Source of the DNA: Mangifera indica
Lineage: Eukaryota > Streptophyta > Magnoliopsida > Sapindales > Anacardiaceae
NCBI RefSeq assembly: GCF_011075055.1
Contig: NC_058141.1
Span: 1,116,001-1,180,000, forward strand
Direction of reading: 5' to 3'
DNA: 64,000 nt
The translations under genes and the position numbers were made by a program. The stretch's first letter is position 1. Every line of letters starts with the position of its first letter. Positions 36,901-47,210 of the stretch are shown here, one piece after another. Below the pieces are notes generated by a model. That model was not told the DNA's origin, ran no database searches, and saw nothing but the letters and a program-made list of their open reading frames with translations.

Positions 36901-38717
36901 AACCTTTGACAAAGTTGTTCAACATTCAAAATGGAGGAAGGCAATAGATGAAGAAATTGTATCCATAGAAAAAAAACAATACTTGGGAGTTAACTGAACT
37001 TCCAAAAGGACAAAAGACCATTAGAGTGAAATGGGTCTACAAGATGAAATTGAAGCAAAATGGTGAAGTAGACAAGTTCAAGGCGCGCTCAATAACAAAA
37101 GGTTACAAGCAAGAGTTTGGCATTGATTACAAGGAATTTTTTGCTCCAGTTGCACGACTTGACATAATTAGATTAATAATTGCATTGACAACACAGAATT
37201 CATAGTCTATTTTCCAATTAGACGTCAAATCAACCTTTTTACATGGAATATTAGAGGAGCAGGTATTTGTTGATCAACCCCCTGGTTATGTTAAAGTTGG
37301 ACAAGAAGGAAAAGTGTATAAATTAAAAAAAACTTTATATGGACTAAAACAAGCTCTAAGGGCTTGGTATAGTCATATTGAAGCATATTTTTTGAAGGAA
37401 GGATTTTTAAAGTGTCCTAATGAATATACATTTTTTATGCGATTTGAAGGTGATGGAAAAATGTTCATAATTTGCTTATATGTGGATGACTTAATTTATA
37501 CTAGCAATGATGAGGTGATGATTCAACAGTTTAGGAATTCCATGATGTCTGAATTTGACATGTCTGATCTTGGTCTAATGCATTATTTCCTTGGCATAGA
37601 AATTGTTCAATTTACAGGTGGTATCTTTATCTCTCATAAAAGGTACCTACAAGAAATCTTGAAAAGATTTCAAATGGAAAAATGCAACCCTGTGAGTGCA
37701 CTAGCAGATTGTAGGAAGTTTGATGTACTTAATCGCAACAAGACTAGACATTATGCTTGTTGTAAGTCACATCAGCAGATTCATGGAATGTTCAAAAGAG
37801 ATGCACCTCATGGCTACAAAATGAATTTTACAATATCTACAAGGAACAACAGATTATGGAATATTGTACAAGAACAGAGAAAAATCAGATTTGCTTGGAT
37901 TCACAAACAATGATTATGCGGGAGATCAAGATGATAGGAAAAACAAATCCGACTATGTCTTTATGATAGGGTTAGGAGCTATTTCATGGTCATCAAGGAA
38001 GCAACCCATTGTCACTCTTTCAATTATTGAAGCTGAGTTTGTAGCAACAACAACATGTGTTTGTCAAGCGATCTGGTTGAGGAATATACTTAAAGACCTT
38101 CGTTTCAATCAAGAAGGTTCTACTCCAATTTACTATGATAATAGCTCTACTATCAAGTTGTCCAAAAATTCAGTTTTACATGGAAGAAGCAAACACATTG
38201 ATGTCAAATCCTATTTCTTGCGTGACCTTATGAAAGAGAAAATAGTTGATCTTATTTACTGCAGAAGTGAGGATCAAGTTGCTAACTTGTTCACAAAGCC
38301 CCTCAAATTAGCTATGTTTCAAAAGCTCTTAAAATTGCTTGGAGTATGCAGTATGGAAGAATTTGTGCAAGGAAGTGTGCTTTGAAACCGAGCATCATTA
38401 AACTTATGTTGAAAACATTAGTTTAAGGGAGGGTGTTAAAATAAACTGTCCAATTATCAATAAATTAGCTAGACCACATTCTTAGGCTCTACAATATTTA
38501 ATTTACTTGTTTTAGTCCATAGTTGTCCTAGTCTTTAAGAGTTTCTTTGTTATCTCTTTGCACGTTCTACTTAGTGTCTGATTTTGTGTTGCTTTTTATT
38601 ATGTATCAGTCTATATAAAAACAACTTCAGTGGTCATGAATAAAGTATGTAGAAAAAGCTTTTCCTCATCTTCTTTTGATAGCATTTTCTCATCTTCTTT
38701 TGATAATTTAGCTGACA
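33969..38717 (+). mobile_element. Inner copia element nested in the outer copia
   Basis: The LTRs at 33969-34252 and 38434-38717 are both exactly 284 bp, start TGTTGAAATAAACTG or TGTTAAAATAAACTG and end GCTGACA or ACTGACA. They differ at only a scattering of positions. The primer site TGGTATCAAAGA (34254-34265) and the polypurine tract AAGGGAGGG (38425-38433) are both in place. The five bases outside each end (ATAGT and ATAAC) agree only at three positions, and the left flank is an AT microsatellite. Structure is complete, but the polyprotein frame is broken by stops. Equal LTR lengths and a largely readable frame make it the younger of the two copias. Confidence 0.9.
34389..38385 (+). pseudogene. 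Inner copia gag-pol with premature stops
   Basis: Gag (UBN2-like) runs about 34389-34924 with IWDSMKKKFQGSA. A CCHC knuckle, CYRCHRYGHHQNEC, lies near 35246. Gag-pre-integrase and integrase span 35484-36450, with CIIGKQHRDSF and YTPQQNGVCERKNHTI. RT spans about 36900-37700, with KARSITKGYKQEFGIDY and catalytic LYVDDLIYTSND. RNase H is at 37864-38385, with DYAGDQDDRKNKSDYVF, IEAEFVATTTC and KHIDVKSYFLRDL. Stops break the frame at, among others, 35124, 36249, 36363, 36447 and 37203; these replace residues that are Gln or Trp in relatives. One stretch near 36170 also reads a stop before VLCTDHGGEY. The copy is non-autonomous. Confidence 0.88.
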
Positions 38718-39479
38718 ATAACCACCACTCCTTGAGTTTGAGAACTTTCATTTCACTCCCATAACTTTTTATTTCCTTTCTTGACAACATTATCTCAAAT
38801 TTTGGTAGCCTTTATAGGTTTCTTATTTTTAGTTCTCTCGTGTTCGGTGCAACTCTCATTAGTTTTCCCTTTTTCAGGCAATATTTGACTTCTCCAAGCT
38901 ATTTACAAATTTCCGATTACTCCCTCAATTTCCAATGATCGATGAGTGTATTGGTGTGTTCCTTTTCACCATTTGACCATGGTAACTCCGTAAAACTTTT
39001 TTTCCAACAATGAACAATACCTCCCAATTCTAACAAACGAGTTTGTCTTCACTTGTGGGATCATTCTTATCAATCGAACCACCATCTTTTAGTTTCTAGT
39101 AGACGAGTTTGTTCGGTAAATCATTTTCCTAGCTCTCAGATCTCTAGTGACCAATTACCTAGCATGATTTTCCAGCTTTCACACCTATTAGTTGGGTATT
39201 GCGTTTTTCTTAATTTGATTGTTGTGTTGATGTATTTTGGGTGTGTTTGGGTGATTGTCGTTGTTTGGAGTTTTTATGTTTGTGTGTTATATTTTGAGCT
39301 TATTGAATAGGTGTTTGAGTTGGGCTTTGGGTTTATTGGTTTGGTTGCTTTAAATTTTGTTAGGCTTCTTAGATTTGTTGGGCTTGTTGAATTTGTTGGG
39401 TTGATAATTTTTGGGCCATTATATAATTGGTTTACTTTGAGTTGTTTTGGAGTTAGACTTATATTCCTTGGTTGTGCTT

Positions 39480-42130
39480 ATTATTAGAGGTTTTACCTTC
39501 GTGGAAAAGTCAAACATTTTACACTATATTAATATTATCTTTAATGATACTAACTATGTTATTTAAGCCCAAAAAATATCTAGTTTTCTTAAGTGTCAGA
39601 AATTACGACATTATGTCATTGGTGATATCAGTAAACGAACTAAGGGCAACACAAACGAAAATTCTCATTGTATTGAGATGCTTGAAGAATGAGATAGTAA
39701 AGATTATCAAATTACTACATTGTTTCGTAATACATATACTCTATCAATCAAACTTCAATTTGGACATCTTAAGACTGCAAAAGAAGTGTGGGATTTACTT
39801 GCTAAACGATGCTCTACTACAAATGTCATTCATTGATGCTAGCTCAATGGCATTCTTAGTCGTATATATAAAAAAGCTAGGTCAATCGATTAATGGCTTC
39901 CTATATAAAATGACTATTCTACGGAACCAATTATCTTTGCCTAAACCAAAATGACATGATGTTCATGATGCAGTTCTTTATGCAAAAGAATAGGATTAAT
40001 TTAAAGTTTATCAGTATACTATAATATTAAATTATGAATTTGAATAAGTAAGATCATCTTTGCTACATAGGGACACTTTTTCCTAATCTTGACATAGTGG
40101 TTACAAAATTATGTGTTGAGGAGACTTGTTTAACTATCATAAAGTTTCGATAATCTTTATTATCTACTGATACTGTTTTAGCTACTCATACTTCTTCTTT
40201 ACCTCAACGTAAGGTAACTCGTTGGCACTATCACAAACTAGGTCATATCATCTTTGAATGTTTTAAGTTGCAATCCAAGCAAGGTATTGGATGATACAAT
40301 CAATCCAAGTCTAAATCTAATATGGCTTTTGCTCACAATACAACTACTATTACTATTGAAGATCTGTCTTTTGGTCCTTCCTTTACAATAGATAAGCTTC
40401 TTAATCAAGTAGAGTAGACCTTGACACTTTGAAACAATCCTTAGCACAAGCCATCATTAATACTTTCAATTCTTCTATTTTATCTACCATTTTAAGTACA
40501 TCCTCCTCTTGGTATTTTGACTATGCTTGTTGCAATCACATAACTACTAAATCTCACATTTTCATGTCTAAAAAGATTGTGTCTAATTCTCTTATTATCA
40601 TACTACTAATAACTTATGCTTGTCTGTTAGTCACGTTGGTGATATCACTATTACCACTTTATCATAATGTAAGACCTTTTTTGTTCCTAAACTCTCACTT
40701 AATCTTATTTCTATCGAAAAATTATGTGATTTTGGTCTTGATATACATATTTCTCGTCATGGTTGTTATGTACAGGATCCACAGTTGGGAGAGATCTTTA
40801 GAACTTGGTGTAAAGTTGATCCTCTGTTTGAATTGACGTCTCTTCAATTATCTTCCCAATTTACATCTATTCCTCCCAATGTTTCAAAGTGAATTGCCTT
40901 TTTGTCCTTTTCAACTTGGCACTCTTGCCTTTGTCATGTTTCCTCTTTTCATTTGAAGTATTTATGTTTTAGTGGTCTTTTAGGAAATGTTAAACATAAT
41001 GGTCTTGACTGTGCTTCTTGTGAATTTGGCAAATATCATGTTTTGTCCTTTAATAATAACACTTCTATTTCTTCTAATATTTTTGACCTTATGCATATTG
41101 ATATTTAAGGGCCTTTTCCTATAGCTATTATGGGAGGAACCACATATTTTGTGATTTTCATTGATGATTATTTCTATTTCACTTGGATATATTTTATAAA
41201 AAATCGTCTCATTTACCAGAGATTTATGCGACATTTGTTGCTCTTGTGAAAACTTAGTTCTCTTATGTCATTAAAATTGTTTGAGCAGATAATACTAAGG
41301 ATTACAAAGATGCTAAACTTCTTAACCTTCTTTCTCAACATAGCATTACTGTTCATCAGCCTTATCCTAGTACCTCTAAACAAAACAATCGGGCAGAACA
41401 AGAACACAGGCACATCCTAGACACTATTTGTACTCTTTTGATCTTTGCCTCATGTCCTAAACAATTTTTGGGAGAAGCAACCCTTATCACTGCCTCAAAA
41501 GTATTATTTACCTAACCGTCACTCAATCAGATATAATATATGTTGTTCATATGGTTAGTCAATTCATGGTTACACCTCTTACTACTCACTTTGTTGTAGT
41601 GATTCATATCTTTCAATATATCAAAAATACCCTGTTTCCCGATCTTTGTTTTTCTGCTCAATCCTTACATATTCTGATATTAATTGGGCAGGTGATTCCA
41701 CAAATAAATGTTTCACCACTAGTTATTACTTCTTTCTAGGAGATTCTCTAATCTCTTGGTTTAGTAAAAAAACAAATGGTTATTTCTTGTTTAAGTACAG
41801 AGTTAGAGTATAAAGCACTTATAAACACTGTTTTTGAATTTTTTTGACTTTGATGGTTATTATAGGATGTGAGAGTTTCTCTACAAAAAACTACAAACAT
41901 CTATTGTAATAATTAAAGTTCCATTTAGATTGCCTACATTGATGTTTTTCATGAGCGTACCAAACACATTGAGATTGATTATTACTTTGTTTACCCTTAT
42001 TTGGTCAATGACACCCTTCACCTTGCGTCTTTATCCTCTATTGACCAAATAGCCAACGTCTTCACCAAAACTCATCCTTCAGAACACTTTCATAACTTAT
42101 ATCACAAACTCAAGTTAGTAAACTCTTTAT
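39480..42130 (+). pseudogene. Outer copia gag-pol remnant, RT deleted
   Basis: Recognisable parts are gag-like fragments at 39480-40300, a region near 40500 with SSSWYFDYACCNHIT (protease neighbourhood), and gag-pre-integrase at 40905-41045 (WHSCLCHVSSFHLKYL, then CASCEFGKYH). Integrase follows at 41085-41480 (FDLMHIDI, then YFVIFIDDY), then RNase H-side sequence from about 41520 (SDIIYVVHMVSQFM) to about 42120 (TKTHPSEHFHNLYHKLK). Around 41490 the integrase C-terminal side (FWGEATLIT) runs almost directly into the post-RT region, so essentially the whole RT domain has been deleted. Frameshifts are frequent. Confidence 0.75.
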
Positions 42131-42649
42131 CCGCTTGAGTTTGAGAGGGGATGCTATAATATTTCTAGAACATACAATTTCCTATTTTAGTTTATTGTGT
42201 TTATTGGTTTCTTATTGTATAATTATTCTATTTCTTTGTATAGGGTGTTATCAAGTATATATTTATGTATGTATCAACAAACAAAAGATATACAAAGTTC
42301 ATCCTATTCAATTATTTTGTCACTTTTTATATCCAATTTAGTTTAAATTCACCCTTATTAAAAAATAATACAAAAATAAAGAAATTCACTTTTAAGGTAA
42401 GATATATTTAAATTCAAAATTTAACTGGGACAAGAGCTTGGAGGCCCTACAAATACATGTTGTGTGAGATTCAAGGATCATTGTCCCCTGATAAAATACC
42501 TTTACAGATAAAGAATTGACAATTTTTAAACCCATATGACCTTTGCATGAAGACAAGTCAAAATTTGAAGCAACTTTTGGTTAATTTATTTTGGGAAATT
42601 GTTAGGCGGCCTGCATGCCCACCTACTTCCAAACCAAATTAACCATATT

Positions 42650-44053
42650 TGTTGGAATATTTAATGGTGAGATTAAACTATGCTTACCAAACTAAGATTT
42701 TATGTCAAATCAATATAAAAATATTTAGTTTCGAAAACGTATCTAAATTCATAGCAGTGGAAACTCATATGGTTGAATATTTTCTATGTTTGAAACCCAC
42801 TTGCAAGGGAATCCTCTCAAAACCATCTAATAATAGGATGTGAATAAATTAAGGTTTAGATTGGGAACCTTAACCTCTTTATATTGAAAGTATTACATTT
42901 TATATCAGCCTATTATAAATAATAAAATATAATAATATGGTTTTTACTCATTACAGAGCTCATACCAAAACAACATTAATGATGTGTTTAAAGCTCAAAA
43001 AATTTCATAACTTTATTTGATCATAACAAAATGGGCTCTAACGTTATTACCAGACATGACAATGGGTCGGGCGAGGCCTAAAGCTCATATAGTAATGGGC
43101 CTCAGGTCAGGCCTACCTATACATTTTTAAAAGCCCAAATATAGGGTTAAGTACACCCATTTAAACAATTTTTTTAAATTTAATTAAAAATTTTAAATAC
43201 AAATTATTTTTCAACTATTAAAACTAAAGACAATAACTCGAACATTTTATTTATATTTCCTCATTTATGGTAAAGAAATATTTTGATTGCATGATAAAAA
43301 ATATTATAAGTTTATAATATAGTATAAATAAATTAATTTACATATTGTATAAATTACAAACATAAATAATATATATATATATATATTATACTATTTATTT
43401 ATTCATTTTTAATATTTAAATCTCTGAATTCTTTTGATATTTGACCTATTTGTAATATTTTGTAATGATAAAATTAAAATGAAAATAAAATTATAAACAC
43501 AAAGAATTATTATTTGTGATTCAAATTTTTTTTAAAGAGAGTTAATAAGAGAAAATAAGATTGAAAATATAATAAAAGAATTAAGATAGAGAGAAATTGA
43601 AATTGAAGAAGAGTTGGATTGGTTTATATAGAGAAAAATAAACAAATAAAAAATAAAAAAATAACCTTAAAAGCCAAATTAGAAGCCAAATTCTATCACA
43701 AAGGCATAAGCCAACAACTTCTGCTTTGGTAGAAGGGCAGAAACCCTTCTGTCATCTGCTCTTTGATTTTTTTTTTAATTTTTACTTTTTAAAAATAGTC
43801 AAAGTCGGTTGACCATAGGTTTAATATTAAAGTCCATGGTTTGACCTAAAAAACCCATGGATCAAGCTTAATATGTTATAGTGTCAAGTCAGATCTTATC
43901 AAGTTGAGCTTCAAATTTGTGTTTTGAATCGGGTCTCTATTTGGGTCAATCTAATTGACATGTATAGACATTATCTAAACTGTTGACAATATGCAATGTG
44001 TATCATTGTTAATATGTAGGTCCAATATTAGAATTAAATAAATAAGTCCAACA
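42650..44053. mobile_element. 1.4-kb LTR-like insertion (probable solo LTR) with 5-bp TSD
   Basis: The insertion begins TGTTGGAATAT and ends AAGTCCAACA (perfect TGTTGGA/TCCAACA inverted termini). It is flanked by the direct repeat ATATT at 42645-42649 and 44054-44058. Copy 1 of the local duplication has a single ATATT at the homologous point (31942-31946), which proves insertion. No protein coding is seen, so it is most likely a solo LTR. Inside, about 43060-43985 looks like a second insertion: it shares a long stretch (43170-43390) with 58495-58710, including CATGATAAAAAATATTATAAG. Confidence 0.85.
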
Positions 44054-45020
44054 ATATTGTCTTTTGATAGTCCTAGCAATTTGATTTTCTATTTCAATAA
44101 TATTCTATAAAGTTGAGTATTAACAAATACAAACAAATTAATATGTTATCATATAATTGAATGATTTTGAATTAGAGATAAAGTAGATAATTAGATTACT
44201 CAATCACGTTATATAATGATATATCAGTTTGTTTGTATTTGTCACTTGTCACCAAGGGTGAATATGAACTAAACCAAACCTAAATACCTCCTAACTCAAA
44301 TTCGACTCAATTGAAAAAAAAATTGAATCGAGTTCATAAAGCGTTAAATAAATAAAACAATATTATTTTGATAATTATTTGACATGATTCGAATCAAGCT
44401 TGAGTCAAATCAAACCATCGGTTTGGATAGTGAGCCATGTCAAAACAAACTTCTTTTAATTTGAGTTTGACTCAATTTAAAAAATGATATGACCGTCTTG
44501 TCTCAAGCTCGGTTCAAGTTTGACATAAATGAATTCAAAACAAACCGAATCAAATCTAACTAGCTTTCGAGATTAAGTTAACTCAGTTCGAATCCAATCC
44601 CAATTGTTGTTTATATATAGAGTGATATTGTATGCATTTATAATTAACACTAATTTTAGTATCAATGATGACATGTCATCACATAAATAAGTATTATTCT
44701 ATTATTAATTTAAAATATTTAATCACATAGTAATACCATCCAAAATAATATTTTAATTATAAATCTACAAAGTTTTATTTGTGTGCATAAATTATTCCTC
44801 TTTCTATTTATTTTTATACAAGATCGGGTCAAAGACCCAAAAAACAGAAGAAAAATAAACATTAATTTAAGTCTAAACCTTTAATACTTTATGCCAAAAG
44901 GATCTCTTATAATCTCATTGGGATATCCCCTTTCTATTTTAAAATGAAAGCAATATCTTTTTTCTTTAAAAAAATGTGTTTTTTTTTTTTGGGTTTTTTA
45001 AATTTGATTAGGGATCTCTA

Positions 45021-47210
45021 GCCAAGAGTAAGTTTTTTTTTTTAATTTTCATAATATTTAAAACAACATAAAATGTATTTTGTATATAATAAAACTATAC
45101 AAATTCAGTTTAAATATTTAATTAAATAGTCATATTATATTTAAAAATAAACGGGTAAATATTATGAGATCATGAAATGCTATGGCTTTATAATATGTTG
45201 AATTTGGATAATCCAAATAAAAACGATAGTTTGCTGTCTGACTCTGACCAACCAATTTTAATTTAACCCCTGAATTTTATCAAATTCTTATCATACCTTT
45301 ATAATTTCTTAAATCTTCAAATACCCCTTTGAGCCGGCAATGTGATTATGTGACCTACTTATTATGATCTTGTAGACCAAGCCCTGGTGCTGCTCCTTTT
45401 AAAATTTTCAAGTAAAAGAAAAGAACAAAACCCATTTTATTGTAAGTATATTACAAGACTTTTATTTGGTCCTCAAATAGATGCGATCCAAACTGGCTCT
45501 AGTTCATATTGTTCTTCAATTTAAATAAATTAAGTTTAATTTAAAGTTTTAATTAGATAATCTTAAGATTAATATTTTATCGATATCATTGTATTAAAAT
45601 GTTATTGACTATTTGATTTTTTAATAATTTTTTTATTTTTATGAGGATGATTCTTTTTCTATTATGATGTTATTATTCACCAATCAAACGAATCAAATTT
45701 TATTTTGAGTTTGCCATTTTAGATTCTAATCAAGCTTGAACCGATTTTTATTTGGATCTAGTTCGAATATGTCCTAAATCTATACAAAATCCATTGTTAA
45801 AGATACAAGGATGCCTAATAATGACAAACTATAGGGGTTTCTCAATTTTTGCAACTACAGGTTGTCCTGGACGGGAAGTACAATACCAAATCACGGTAAT
45901 AAATTAAAGAGAAAACGACACCGTCGCTCAACTTTTCTCGGGGAGCGTGTACTACAAATCTTTGCATCTCAAAACCAGTGGAGAATTCTCAAACCATCCC
46001 TGTAGTTTCGAGTTTCCTATAAGGACAGTTGTTCCAAAATTCTAACATTTTAATCCTTTAACTCGATGTACTTTAAGCCTATGGTATATAATGTGTTTGT
46101 TTACCAAACTAATTATTGATGAAAATAATTATTCCAAGCTAATAAAACTATCCTTCTAACAAAATAAAAAACACATTTCTGCGGCTACTTTTGCATATTT
46201 TTACATCACAATTAATAAATAAGTCACCATGGATTTGTAATTTTAATTAAGACAAAGGACAAAGGTTAGGGATGACAAATATGAAGGATACTTGCATGAA
46301 GTTTACTCAGCCTAATCCAATTCATAAAAGATGGATTGGGTAAATTTTTGTGGGTTGTGTGTAGGTAGGATTATATTCGATTTAAACTACTTAAATTTAC
46401 GCTGAATAAATTAAATTTGAGTTAAAGACTGAACTCATTTTTATAAATTTAATCAAGTTTAGAGTTGATATAGATATTTAAATTTGAGATAGTTTAGATC
46501 AAAATCAAAGTTAAATTATTTTTTAATCGATTCGAGTCAATCAAAATATTCAAGTTTGATTCAGTTTGAATTGAATGAATATTTAAATTATTTTTGAGTC
46601 AAATTTAAATCTCAACTTATCGAACTCGAATTAATATTAAACTAGCTATTATCAATTTCAAACAATACCTAACGTGAAATTACAAGTTGAGGCTTAAACT
46701 TTAGTATTAAATCAATTCAAACTTAATTCATTTCAATCAATGACTCTAACTCGGTTGGTTTGATTCAGGTTTGGGTAAATCAAATCAAATCCAACACCAT
46801 GTGTAAACCCATATTTACCCATTTCCAATTGGGTTGGGCAACACCTAACCCGTAAAAACCCGTGGGTAGCCGACAACTTTACTAGGCTATCTCCTAAAAC
46901 AGAGATTTACCAGCACGCACAACGACGCGCGTAGGGATTTACTCCAAAAAAAAAAAAACCTGCTTACGATACAAAATCAAAGTCCAACCCCAACTTAAAA
47001 ATACAGTTCTTTCTTTTTCTTCATTCAGATCAAAGGACTGAATCCTCATCTTCTTCCCAAAATTTTACATGTCATTTGTAAAAACCTAACCCTTAAAATA
47101 TACCCACTTGAGACATTGTCTTTGAGCTTTAAACCTCAGTTTTTGGTGATTTTTGAGGCGCCCATTAATGATTAATCAAGAGAAAGTGAGAATTTTGTAG
47201 TGGGTTTTTG
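45021..47210. other. Gene-free DNA and GT14 upstream region
   Basis: The segment 45500-45790 holds another copy of the dispersed repeat family (TCAAGCTTGAACCG, GGATCTAGTTCGAA). The segment 46260-46870 begins AGGGATGACAAATATG and ends with GGGTTGGGCAACACC and AAAACCCGTGGGTAG; these are phrases typical of hAT-type miniature elements, but I could not confirm ends. The last 200 bp upstream of the GT14 start probably hold its 5' UTR. No other gene is seen. Confidence 0.4.

Larger units (their letters stand above)
33723..42322 (+). mobile_element. Outer copia element with very short LTRs
   Basis: The 3' LTR is 42152-42322 (TGCTATAATATTTCTAG...TTTTGTCA, 171 bp), preceded by a purine tract GAGAGGGGA. 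The 5' LTR is about 33723-33903 and ends in the same ATTATTTTGTCA. It is followed by GATATCATAGCTC, a decayed form of the plant TGGTATCAGAGC primer site. The element is interrupted 65 bp after its 5' LTR by the inner copia (33969-38717). Its internal region resumes at 38718. Flanks continue the local duplication. The left LTR end is blurred, so the target-site duplication is uncertain. Confidence 0.75.
33697..45020. repeat. Local duplication, copy 2 (expanded by insertions)
   Basis: This copy starts GATTCAAGTCAAACTCAAAC (about 33697) like copy 1 but was expanded from about 1.1 kb to 11.3 kb. The insertions are a copia element (about 33723-42322) holding a second copia, an LTR-like insertion (42650-44053), and about 100 bp of unrelated sequence near 44830-44935 (contains CAAGATCGGGTCAAAGACCC). 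Flanking segments remain alignable with copy 1 throughout. Confidence 0.7.

Noticed and set aside
45895..45925. AAACGACACCGT motif as a shared regulatory element with the ABCG7 upstream region
   Set aside because: Only two loose occurrences, one far from any gene, and this phrase is common in plant intergenic DNA in my recollection. Not enough to call.
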